Assembly: GCA_029945495.1 (NCBI GenBank) | Contig: JAQSCR010000439.1 | Location: forward strand, 1-14,843 | From: Pseudolabrys sp. | Lineage (GTDB): Bacteria; Pseudomonadota; Alphaproteobacteria; Rhizobiales; Xanthobacteraceae | Direction of reading: 5' to 3' | DNA: 14,843 bases | The notes under the pieces: generated by a model | Told to the model about the DNA's origin: nothing | Seen by the model: the letters and a program-made list of their open reading frames with translations, nothing else | The model's database searches: none | Shown here: in pieces, positions 6,705 through 14,843 of the stretch | Layout of the letters: every line of letters begins with the position of its first letter | Position numbering within the stretch: position 1 is the first letter of the stretch | Translations under genes and position numbers: made by a program

Positions 6705-8360
6705 ATGCGGACAATCGACTTTCAGACCGAGCCGTCACGCTATCGTCACTGGCGCATCGAGCGTGATGGCGACGTCGCCTATCTGATCATGGATGTCGAT
6801 CAGGCCGGCGGCCTGATGGAAGGCTATGAGCTCAAGCTCAATTCCTACGATCTCGGCGTCGACATCGAACTCAACGACGCGGTGCAGCGGCTGCGCTTCG
6901 AGCATCCGGAAGTCGGCGCGGTCGTCATCAAGTCCGGCAAGGACAACGTATTCTGCGCCGGCGCCAATATTCGCATGCTCGGCAAGGCGACGCATGGCCA
7001 CAAGGTGAACTTCTGCAAGTTCACCAACGAGACCCGGCTGGCCATCGAGGACGCGTCGGAGAACTCGAAGCAAACGTATATCTGCGCCATCAACGGCAAT
7101 GCCGCCGGCGGCGGTTATGAACTGGCGCTGGCCGCCGACCACATCATGCTGGTCGACGATCGTCGCTCCGCCGTCGCTCTGCCGGAGACGCCGCTGCTGG
7201 CGGTGCTGCCGGGTACCGGCGGGCTGACCCGTGTTACCGACAAGCGCAAGGTGCGGCGCGACCGCGCCGACGTGTTCTGTTCGATCGAGGAAGGCATTCG
7301 CGGCGCCAAGGCGCTGGACTGGCGGCTGGTCGACGAGGTGGTGCCAAGTTCGAAATGGAACGACACCGTCGCCAAGCGCGCGCATGAAATTGCGGCGCGC
7401 TCCGACCGACCGAAAAACGCCAAGGGCATCACGCTGACGCCGCTCCGTCGCAACATCGATGGCGACCGCGTGTCCTATCCGAATGTCGACGTCGAGATCG
7501 ACCGCGCTCGCGGCCTGGTGACGATCACTGTGCGCGGGCCGCAGGCCCCCGAGCCGGGCTCGCTCGACGCCGCGCATGCGCTGGGCGATACGTTCTGGCC
7601 TTTGGCGGTGGCGCGCGAACTGGAAGACGCCATCCTGCATCTGCGCGCCAATGAGGCGGCCATCGGCGTGGTTCTGCTGCGCACCGAAGGCAACGCACTC
7701 GCTGTGCTGGATTACGACGCCTTTGTCAGTCAGTACGACAACGATTGGCTGATGCGCGAGATCAGGCATTACCTCAAGCGCACGCTCAAGCGCATCGACA
7801 CCACGCCGAAAAGTTTCATTGCCTTGATCGAGCCAGGCTCGTGCTTTGCCGGCACGCTGGCCGAGTTGGCCTTCGCCGCCGACCGCTCACTGATGCTGAT
7901 CGGCACGCGTGACGGCGACAACCGCAAGCCCGCCGCGATCACGCTCGGTCATGTCAATTTCGGCCTCTACCCGATGGGCAATGGATTGAGCCGGCTGCAA
8001 ACGCGCTTCCTCGGCGAGCCGGAGTCGGTCAAGGTCGCGCAAAGCAAGATCGGCGTCGCCGTCGAGGCCGAAGAGGCCGACAGCATTGGCCTCATCACAA
8101 CCGCTTATGAAAGCTTCGACTGGGACGATGAACTGCGCGTGATGCTCGAAGGTCGCACCAGTTTCTCGCCCGACGCCATGACCGGCATGGAGGCCAACCT
8201 GCGCTTCGCCGGTCCTGAGACGATGGAAACCAAGATCTTTGGACGGCTGACCGCCTGGCAGAACTGGATCTTCCAGCGGCCAAACGCGATCGGCGAGCAG
8301 GGCGCGCTGAAGCTTTACGGCTCGGGCGTTTCGCCGACCTACAATAAGGAAAGGGTGTAG
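6705..8360 (+). CDS. boxC: 2,3-epoxybenzoyl-CoA dihydrolase (benzoyl-CoA-dihydrodiol lyase) BoxC
   Basis: About 551 residues with two crotonase-like halves, the size and plan of BoxC. The first half has the oxyanion-hole motifs NVFCAGANIRMLG (from N81) and INGNAAGGGYELALAADHIM (from I129). The second has the degenerate repeat FIALIEPGSCFAGTLAELAF. BoxC hydrolyses the non-aromatic ring of 2,3-epoxybenzoyl-CoA, with loss of formate, to 3,4-dehydroadipyl-CoA semialdehyde in the cytoplasm. I prefer ATG 6705, with AAGG 6 bases upstream, over in-frame ATG 6657, which has no ribosome binding site and lies inside the putative operator. The boxB ATG follows the stop after 2 bases, so the two are translated from one message. 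Upstream, boxR diverges. Confidence 0.95.
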   Translation: MRTIDFQTEPSRYRHWRIERDGDVAYLIMDVDQAGGLMEGYELKLNSYDLGVDIELNDAVQRLRFEHPEVGAVVIKSGKDNVFCAGANIRMLGKATHGHKVNFCKFTNETRLAIEDASENSKQTYICAINGNAAGGGYELALAADHIMLVDDRRSAVALPETPLLAVLPGTGGLTRVTDKRKVRRDRADVFCSIEEGIRGAKALDWRLVDEVVPSSKWNDTVAKRAHEIAARSDRPKNAKGITLTPLRRNIDGDRVSYPNVDVEIDRARGLVTITVRGPQAPEPGSLDAAHALGDTFWPLAVARELEDAILHLRANEAAIGVVLLRTEGNALAVLDYDAFVSQYDNDWLMREIRHYLKRTLKRIDTTPKSFIALIEPGSCFAGTLAELAFAADRSLMLIGTRDGDNRKPAAITLGHVNFGLYPMGNGLSRLQTRFLGEPESVKVAQSKIGVAVEAEEADSIGLITTAYESFDWDDELRVMLEGRTSFSPDAMTGMEANLRFAGPETMETKIFGRLTAWQNWIFQRPNAIGEQGALKLYGSGVSPTYNKERV

Positions 8361-8362
8361 TC

Positions 8363-9805
<1,443 letters not shown>

Positions 9806-9811
9806 TTTTCC

Positions 9812-9916
9812 GTCATTCCGGGACGGCCCGTAGGGCCGGACCCGGAATCCAGAAGCGGAACGAATGCTGGTGTGGATTCCGGGTTCGCTTCGCTTGCGCT
9901 CGCGCCCCGGAATGAC
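9812..9916. repeat. Nested palindromic intergenic repeat (GTCATTCCGGG type), possible bidirectional terminator
   Basis: Outer arms GTCATTCCGGG (9812-9822) and CCCGGAATGAC (9906-9916) are perfect 11-bp inverted repeats. Inner arms CCCGGAATCCA (9841-9851) and TGGATTCCGGG (9873-9883) are another perfect 11-bp pair. A small hairpin, GGCCC-GTA-GGGCC (9825-9837), sits between the left arms. Elements of this look are scattered between genes in Bradyrhizobium-like genomes. It fills nearly the whole gap between the convergent boxB and thioesterase genes, so it may end both transcripts or protect their 3' ends. There is no T-run, so a classical terminator is not shown. Confidence 0.75.
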
Positions 9917-9918
9917 AA

Positions 9919-10341
9919 TCAACCGAATTTCGCGACCACATCGGCCGGAATGACAACGCCGCGGATCTTCGCGGCGTCGTTCGGGTCTTTGGCCGCCCAA
10001 ACGCGTGTCTCGCCGCCCTCGATATGCAGTTCGCCGCCGACGTTGAGCCGGTGTTCGACTTCGAAACTGCTGCGGCCGAATTTAACGACGCGTGTCGCAA
10101 TCTCGACCGTGTCGCCAAACTTCACGGGCTTCATGAAATTGGCGCGCGCGTCGACCAGCGGAATGCCAATGAGGCCGTAAGTCGCATTCAGCTCGTGCGG
10201 CTTGACGCCGAGCGCCGCGTCGAACAGCAGCCAGGTGCTGGCGTCGAAGAATTCGAAAAAACGCGGGTTGAAGACGATGCCGGCCGGGTCGCAGTCGCCC
10301 CAGGCGATGGTCAGTTGTCTGCGATTGATGAAAGACGCCAC
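9919..10341 (-). CDS. Acyl-CoA thioesterase, 4-hydroxybenzoyl-CoA thioesterase family (hotdog fold)
   Basis: 140 residues, a single hotdog domain. The N-terminal WGDCDPAGIVFNPRFFEFFD closely follows the 4-hydroxybenzoyl-CoA thioesterase of Pseudomonas CBS3, and D18 matches its catalytic Asp17. It probably hydrolyses an aromatic acyl-CoA in the cytoplasm. Beside box genes, a reasonable role is releasing CoA from benzoyl-CoA, a substituted analogue or a dead-end intermediate so that the CoA pool is not trapped; this is inference. The start is GTG at 10341, with GGAG about 10 bases upstream; there is no nearby in-frame ATG. It lies 18 bases after the transglutaminase-like gene on the same strand, so the two are likely co-transcribed. 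It converges on boxB across the palindromic repeat. Confidence 0.9.
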   Translation of the reverse strand: MASFINRRQLTIAWGDCDPAGIVFNPRFFEFFDASTWLLFDAALGVKPHELNATYGLIGIPLVDARANFMKPVKFGDTVEIATRVVKFGRSSFEVEHRLNVGGELHIEGGETRVWAAKDPNDAAKIRGVVIPADVVAKFG

Positions 10342-10359
10342 GCGCTTGGTCTCCAGTGT

Positions 10360-11079
10360 TCAGCGTTTCGATTTACGCTTTTTCTTAGCGCGTAGCTTCG
10401 ATTTTGTCTCTGCATTGGCCTTGCGTTTCTTCGGGCGCGGGTCGGGCCATTCCAGGATCGATTGCGCCTGCAGTTCGACCGGCGCGGAGCGCCGGCGGTT
10501 GCGTAGCGCGCGTCTGGGGGCCAGCGGGATATGCGGCGCGGTGTCGAGCTCGACCAGTAGCCAGTCGAGGTCTTCCGGCAGCGTCACCCAGCGGTGAGGG
10601 GCAAAGCGCGTCAGCGAAATCGGCCGCGAATATTCCAGCAGTGATTTGCGGCCGCTCGACAGGCAATATTCGTGCGCGTAGCTCATCATCAACTCGCGCG
10701 GACTTCGGTAGATCGGATCGCGCCAGCGCAGGATCGCGTGGTTGGTCTTGCTGATCGCGCCCCACAGGCCGCGTTCCTTGAACAAAGTGACGATGTGGTC
10801 CTGGTCGGCCGGCATCGCGCGCATGTCGACCAGCCAGGCTGCCTTGCCGTGATAGGCGAGCGCGGCGGCGGCGAAGGCTGCGCCTTCGGCGCAATGCGCC
10901 AGCCGCGTCTTCAGCAGCGAGCGCGGCGACATGGCGGTGTCGCCGTTCAGGCAGAAATTGGCCGGCAGGCGGTCGAGAAAGGTCTGGATTTTCTGCGGCG
11001 TATCGAGCCGCGCGAACGCTTTATGCTCGGCAGGCGTCAGGAGGGCGCGCAGGCGATTGCGGTAGGCCAGTGTGGTCAT
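10360..11079 (-). CDS. Uncharacterised transglutaminase-like protein with lysine-rich C-terminus
   Basis: 239 residues. The segment HCAEGAAFAAAALAYHG (62-78) followed by PADQDHIVTLF and WRDPIY resembles the core of the transglutaminase/papain-like fold. A likely Cys-His-Asp triad is C63, H95 and D121. The last 26 residues (214-239) are mostly lysine and arginine, which could bind nucleic acid or the acidic cell surface. There is no signal peptide or membrane segment, so it is probably cytoplasmic. No function can be assigned: proteins with this fold act as proteases, amide-forming enzymes or inactive scaffolds. It heads a probable two-gene unit with the thioesterase and diverges from cysJ. 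The domain call is by eye and moderately sure; that the gene is real is well supported by codon use and context. Confidence 0.72.
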   Translation of the reverse strand: MTTLAYRNRLRALLTPAEHKAFARLDTPQKIQTFLDRLPANFCLNGDTAMSPRSLLKTRLAHCAEGAAFAAAALAYHGKAAWLVDMRAMPADQDHIVTLFKERGLWGAISKTNHAILRWRDPIYRSPRELMMSYAHEYCLSSGRKSLLEYSRPISLTRFAPHRWVTLPEDLDWLLVELDTAPHIPLAPRRALRNRRRSAPVELQAQSILEWPDPRPKKRKANAETKSKLRAKKKRKSKR

Positions 11080-11286
11080 GCTCAGCGCAATCTAGGCGGA
11101 ACGGGTGCCGCGCGGAGTGCCGCCGCCGCCGGTCCACAGGTTAGTTCGCAGGCGCGCGCGCCGTTCTCCCATAACCGGACCGGAAAGGAATAAAACTAAC
11201 GTATAGGCGAGCGGCATAGCATAAATCTACTTATTTCGGCCGTGTCATTGTATTCAAACAGAAAATCCTTCTATTTAGGACGATAA
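11080..11286. promoter_or_regulatory. Divergent intergenic region upstream of cysJ
   Basis: No gene is seen here. The right half (about 11190-11286) is clearly more AT-rich than its surroundings and is the likely promoter region. A weak candidate for cysJ is TTGTAT (11248-11253), 18 bases, TATTTA (11272-11277). It would start transcription near 11284 and so favour the downstream ATG 11344. ATAA (11221-11224) and TTAT (11231-11234) form a short palindrome with a 6-base centre that might bind a LysR-type cysteine regulator; this is speculative. The left half holds a GC-rich 12-base palindrome, GGCGCGCGCGCC (11151-11162). Confidence 0.35.
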
Positions 11287-13113
11287 GTGTGTGTCCCAAC
11301 GCCGGCCTTGAGGCCGCGCGTGACCGGTAAGGCGACCCAGTCGATGTCCGCAAGCTATGCCACCATTCCGAAGACCGCGCCTTTCACCGAGGAAGATGTC
11401 GCTTTGCTCAACCGCGTGGTCGGCCCTGCGTCGCCAATTCAGCGCGCCTGGCTCGCCGGCTTTCTCGCCGGCGTCGAGTCGGTGCAGGGGAGTGTGGAAG
11501 GCGGCGTGGCGCAGCCTTCGGCTCTGGCGCGCCCGGCCGAGCCGATCACCATCTTTTACGCCAGCGAGTCCGGAAACTGCGAGACGCTGGCCAACAGTTT
11601 CGCCAAAGCAGCGCGCAAGAACGGCCTCAAGCCGGCTTTGATCGACATGGCCGATCTCGACGTCGCCTCGCTGGCCACGACGAAGAAACTCGTCTTCATC
11701 GCCGCCACCTGGGGCGAAGGCGAGCCGCCGGCGCGCGCCGTGCGCAGCTATGGAGAGCTGATGGGCGAGGGCGCGCCGCGCCTCGACGGCGTCGAATTCG
11801 GCGTGCTGGCGCTCGGCGACACGGCCTATGTGGAATTCTGCGCCATCGGCCGGAAGATCGACGAAAGGCTGGCAGCCCTCGGCGCCAGGCGCGTCGTCGA
11901 CCGCGTCGATTGCGATCTCGACTTCGCCACGCCGGCCGGCGTTTGGCTCGATGGCGCGATCAAGGCACTGGCGCCGCCGCTCGAGGTCGACCGCGGTCGC
12001 GTCATCGAAGTGGATTTCGGCGCGAAGCCGGTGGGCTCGCCGAATACGGATATCGTCGAAGCCGAGATCACCGAGCTGACCAATCTCAACTCCTCGCGTT
12101 CGGACAAGGAAACCGTCCACTTCGCGCTCGCCTTTGACGGCGTCGCTCCGGCCTATGAGCCCGGCGATTCGCTCGATCTCTATGCCGAGAACGCCCCGGC
12201 CTATGTCGACGAACTGCTGACGCTCGCCGGCCTGTCCGGCGACGCCAAGCTGCGCGCCGAATTTATCGCCACGCGCGACGTGACCACTTTGTCGCTCAAG
12301 GCGCTCGAGACTTACGCCAGCCAGACCGGCCACTATTACGTCAACAAGCTGATCGCCGACGGCGAAGCCAAGGACTGGATCGCCGGCCGCCAACTGATCG
12401 ACCTGATCGAGACCTTCCCGATCGCGCTCACCGCCGAGCAGCTGCGCGCGGTGACGCGTACGTTGGCGCCGCGCGCCTATTCGATTGCCTCGGCGCGCAG
12501 CGAAGTCGGCGACGAAGCGCATCTCCTGGTTTCCGCCGTGCGCTACGACACGCATGGCCGCGCCCGCAAGGGCGTTGCGTCCAACTTTGTCGCCGAGCGC
12601 CTCAAGCGTGGCGGCAAGGTCCGCGTCAAGCTTAAAGCCAACCGGCATTTCCGGCTGCCGGCGCCGGACAAGGACATCATCATGGTCGGGCCCGGCACCG
12701 GCGTCGCGCCGTTCCGCGCCTTCGTGCAGGAGCGCCGCGCCGGCAAGGCGTCCGGCAAGAGCTGGCTGTTCTTCGGCGACCGCCAGTTCACCCACGACTT
12801 CCTGTATCAGCTCGACTGGCAGGAAGCGCTGGCCGACGGCGCGCTCACCCGCATGGACGTCGCCTTCTCGCGCGACACGCCGGACAAGGTCTACGTCCAG
12901 CACAAGATCTGGGACCGCCGGCACGATCTGGTCGAATGGCTCGACGACGGCGCCAGCTTCTATGTCTGCGGCGACGCCAAGAATATGGCCAAGGACGTGC
13001 GCGCCGCGCTGGTGTCGGCCTATGCCGACGTCAAGCAGCTCTCGCCCGAGGCGGCCGAGCAGGCGGTGGCCGCTCTGGAGCGCGACAAGCGCTATCTGAC
13101 CGATACGTATTAA
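11287..13113 (+). CDS. cysJ: Assimilatory sulfite reductase (NADPH) flavoprotein subunit CysJ
   Basis: 608 residues from GTG 11287, or 589 from ATG 11344; E. coli CysJ has 599. The domain order is flavodoxin-like FMN domain (about 88-225, starting ITIFYASESGN, with ATWGEGEPP and LALGDTAYVEFC), FAD domain (R396-A-Y-S, then GVASNFVAERL), and NADPH domain (GPGTGVAPFRAF from G468, FFGDRQFTHDFLY, YVCGDAKNMAKDV). It ends in RYLTDTY like other diflavin reductases. It takes electrons from NADPH through FAD and FMN to the hemoprotein CysI, encoded 51 bases downstream. AGGA lies 6 bases before GTG 11287, but conservation starts only after residue 25, so the start is unsettled. It is not BoxA, which has two [4Fe-4S] clusters and no flavodoxin domain. 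Confidence 0.93.
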   Translation: MCVPTPALRPRVTGKATQSMSASYATIPKTAPFTEEDVALLNRVVGPASPIQRAWLAGFLAGVESVQGSVEGGVAQPSALARPAEPITIFYASESGNCETLANSFAKAARKNGLKPALIDMADLDVASLATTKKLVFIAATWGEGEPPARAVRSYGELMGEGAPRLDGVEFGVLALGDTAYVEFCAIGRKIDERLAALGARRVVDRVDCDLDFATPAGVWLDGAIKALAPPLEVDRGRVIEVDFGAKPVGSPNTDIVEAEITELTNLNSSRSDKETVHFALAFDGVAPAYEPGDSLDLYAENAPAYVDELLTLAGLSGDAKLRAEFIATRDVTTLSLKALETYASQTGHYYVNKLIADGEAKDWIAGRQLIDLIETFPIALTAEQLRAVTRTLAPRAYSIASARSEVGDEAHLLVSAVRYDTHGRARKGVASNFVAERLKRGGKVRVKLKANRHFRLPAPDKDIIMVGPGTGVAPFRAFVQERRAGKASGKSWLFFGDRQFTHDFLYQLDWQEALADGALTRMDVAFSRDTPDKVYVQHKIWDRRHDLVEWLDDGASFYVCGDAKNMAKDVRAALVSAYADVKQLSPEAAEQAVAALERDKRYLTDTY

Positions 13114-13134
13114 GCCCTTGTCCCGGGCGCAGCG

Positions 13135-13149
13135 CGGCACGCCGTGCCG
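13135..13149 (+). repeat. Hairpin between cysJ and cysI
   Basis: CGGCAC-GCC-GTGCCG is a perfect 6-bp stem with a 3-base loop. It ends 3 bases before the cysI ribosome binding site GAAGG (13153-13157), which lies 7 bases before the ATG. It could tune how much CysI is made relative to CysJ or shield the message end; a role is not shown. Confidence 0.4.
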
Positions 13150-13164
13150 GTAGAAGGCAATGCA

Positions 13165-14843
13165 ATGACCGACAAGCTCTCGCGCAACGAATACATCAAG
13201 GAAGCCAGCCGTTACCTGCGCGGCACTTTGGCCGAAGGGCTGCGCGAGGAGATTACGGGCTCAATCGTCGAAGACGATCAGCAACTGGTCAAGTTCCACG
13301 GCATGTACATGCAGGACGACCGCGACCTGCGCGCCGAACGCACACGCAAGAAGATGGAGAAGGCGTTCTCCTTCATGATCCGCGTGCGCATGCCGGGCGG
13401 CGTGGTGACGCCGGCGCAATGGCTGGCGCTTGACATGATCGCGCGCACCTATGGCAACGGCACCATGCGGCTGACCACGCGCCAGACCGTGCAACTGCAC
13501 GGCATCATCAAGTCGAACCTGAAGGCGATGATGCGGGAAATCGACAAGGTGTTGCTCGATTCGATTGCCGCCTGCGGCGATGTCAACCGCAACGTCATGT
13601 GCAATCCCAATCCGTATGAAAGCCGCGCGCATGCCGCGGCCATCGATCTGGCGCGCACGATCTCCGCGCATTTGCTGCCGCGCACGCGAGCCTACCGGGA
13701 GGTCTGGCTTGACGGCGAGCGCATCGCCGGCGGCGAGGAGGAAGCGACGGTCGAGCCGATCTACGGCAAGACTTACTTGCCGCGCAAATTCAAGATCGTC
13801 GTGGCGGTGCCGCCGTCGAACGACGTCGACATTTTCGCGCACGACCTCGGCTATATCGCGATCCTCGATGCGGATGGTAATATCGTCGGCTGGAACGTCA
13901 CCGCCGGCGGCGGCATGGGCATGACCCATGGCGAGCCGGACACCTATCCGCGCACCGCCGATATGCTCGGTTTCATCGCGGAGGCCGATGCCGTGAAGGT
14001 TGCCGAGGCCGTCGTCACCGTGCAGCGCGACTGGGGTGACCGCACCAGCCGCAAGCACGCGCGGCTCAAATACACGATCGAGGATCGCGGTCTCGACGCC
14101 TTCCGCGCCGAGGTCGAGCGCCGTGCCGGCGTCACCTTCGCGCCAGCCAGGCCGTTCAAATTCACTTCGACCGGCGACCGCTATGGCTGGAGCCAGGGCG
14201 AGAACGGGCGCGGCCATCTGACCTTGTTCGTAGAAAATGGCAGGATTCATGACCGTCCAGGCGCGCCGCAAATGTCGGCGTTGCGCCAGATCGCACAGCT
14301 TCACGACGGCGACTTCCGCGTCACAGCCAACCAGAACCTGATCGTCGCCAATGTGCCGACCGAACGGCAGGCCGAAGTCGAGCGCCTGGCGCGCGAAGCC
14401 GGGCTGCTGGCGCCGTGGTCCGGCCTGCGCCGGAATGCCATGGCCTGCGTGGCGCTGCCGACCTGCGGCCTGGCTTTGGCGGAAAGCGAACGCTATCTGC
14501 CCGATCTCATTACCGCGCTCGACAAAAGCCTCAACAAGCACGGCCTGTCGGCGGACGACATCGTCATCCGCATGACCGGCTGCCCGAACGGCTGCGCGCG
14601 GCCTTATCTTGCCGAGATCGGCTTGGTCGGCAAAGGGCCGGGACGCTACAATCTATATCTCGGCGCGGCGTTCGACGGCTCGCGCCTGTCGAAGCTCTAT
14701 GCGCCCGATCTCGAGCACGACGGCATCATCGTCGCGCTCGATCCGATCTTCGCAGCTTATGCCGCTGGACGCGAGCCGGGCGAGCGCTTCGGCGATTTCA
14801 CCATCCGCGCCGGTTTTGTCGCTGCGACCGGCAATGGCGCTGA
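13165..14843 (+). CDS. cysI: Assimilatory sulfite reductase hemoprotein subunit CysI, 3' end cut by window
   Basis: 559 complete codons are present and the frame is still open at the edge; E. coli CysI has 570 residues, so only a few are likely missing. The cysteines that bind the [4Fe-4S] cluster and bridge it to siroheme are C428 and C434 (CVALPTC) plus C473 and C477 (TGCPNGC), in the family spacing. Basic residues expected in the siroheme anion pocket are present: R142 in GDVNRNVMC and K208/K210 in LPRKFKIV. The enzyme reduces sulfite to sulfide with six electrons in cysteine synthesis, with CysJ as donor. GAAGG lies 7 bases before ATG 13165. The related ferredoxin-dependent sulfite and nitrite reductases have the same fold, but the adjacent cysJ favours the NADPH-type complex. 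Confidence 0.94.
   Translation, partial: MTDKLSRNEYIKEASRYLRGTLAEGLREEITGSIVEDDQQLVKFHGMYMQDDRDLRAERTRKKMEKAFSFMIRVRMPGGVVTPAQWLALDMIARTYGNGTMRLTTRQTVQLHGIIKSNLKAMMREIDKVLLDSIAACGDVNRNVMCNPNPYESRAHAAAIDLARTISAHLLPRTRAYREVWLDGERIAGGEEEATVEPIYGKTYLPRKFKIVVAVPPSNDVDIFAHDLGYIAILDADGNIVGWNVTAGGGMGMTHGEPDTYPRTADMLGFIAEADAVKVAEAVVTVQRDWGDRTSRKHARLKYTIEDRGLDAFRAEVERRAGVTFAPARPFKFTSTGDRYGWSQGENGRGHLTLFVENGRIHDRPGAPQMSALRQIAQLHDGDFRVTANQNLIVANVPTERQAEVERLAREAGLLAPWSGLRRNAMACVALPTCGLALAESERYLPDLITALDKSLNKHGLSADDIVIRMTGCPNGCARPYLAEIGLVGKGPGRYNLYLGAAFDGSRLSKLYAPDLEHDGIIVALDPIFAAYAAGREPGERFGDFTIRAGFVAATGNGA

Noticed and set aside
6568..6738. 57-residue N-terminal extension of BoxR
   Set aside because: It would run through the AT-rich divergent promoter and the putative operator and overlap the start of boxC; the family begins shortly before the HTH domain.
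11151..11162. GGCGCGCGCGCC palindrome as a functional site or Z-DNA element
   Set aside because: A simple alternating GC run of this length is expected by chance in such GC-rich DNA.
11287..13113. Reading this gene as boxA, the BoxB reductase, because it lies near boxB
   Set aside because: It has a flavodoxin domain and no [4Fe-4S] cysteine motifs, ends like CysJ and is followed by cysI.
11275..13140. 621-codon open frame on the minus strand opposite cysJ
   Set aside because: It is a shadow of the high-GC coding strand. The plus-strand frame has complete CysJ domains and motifs, while the minus-strand translation shows no recognisable family and covers the same span.
13261..14541. 426-codon open frame on the minus strand opposite cysI
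   Set aside because: A shadow frame; the plus strand encodes all siroheme and [4Fe-4S] ligands of CysI.

Overview
The window is GC-rich DNA from what looks like an alphaproteobacterium of the Hyphomicrobiales (Bradyrhizobiaceae/Xanthobacteraceae-like). This is inferred from strong G/C third-position codon use, a palustrisredoxin-like ferredoxin/ferredoxin reductase pair, and a nested palindrome of the GTCATTCCGGG type often seen between genes in that group. No species can be named from sequence alone. I saw no tRNA, rRNA, CRISPR array, insertion sequence or phage gene.

Left part (1-4198): a 3'-truncated enolase-superfamily (mandelate racemase type) gene on the minus strand lies divergent from a MocR-type regulator (GntR DNA-binding domain plus aminotransferase-like domain). 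A GMC-family FAD alcohol dehydrogenase follows on the plus strand. This reads as a small catabolic module for a hydroxylated substrate (sugar acid, polyol or alcohol); the substrate cannot be told. The 198-base divergent region holds a 14-bp inverted repeat that includes the start codon of the enolase-family gene, plus further small repeats that may be operators.

Centre (4201-9805): the aerobic 'box' pathway of benzoyl-CoA degradation. A minus-strand cluster boxR - ferredoxin:NADP+ reductase - [2Fe-2S] ferredoxin lies divergent from boxC-boxB. BoxR is an HTH + shikimate-kinase-like benzoyl-CoA sensor. BoxB is the di-iron benzoyl-CoA epoxidase and BoxC the ring-opening lyase. A TGCA-N6-TGCA motif, the kind of site known for BzdR/BoxR, sits on the predicted boxC promoter. 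BoxA, the usual BoxB reductase, is not in the window. The ferredoxin and its reductase share a probable operon with boxR and are attractive candidates for feeding electrons to BoxB. This is the most interesting proposal here.

Right part (9806-14843): a nested palindromic repeat ends the boxCB unit. Then come two minus-strand genes: a 4-hydroxybenzoyl-CoA-thioesterase-like hotdog protein and, upstream of it, an uncharacterised transglutaminase-like protein with a very basic tail. Divergent from these are cysJ and cysI, the NADPH sulfite reductase flavoprotein and the siroheme/[4Fe-4S] hemoprotein of sulfate assimilation; cysI runs off the right edge.
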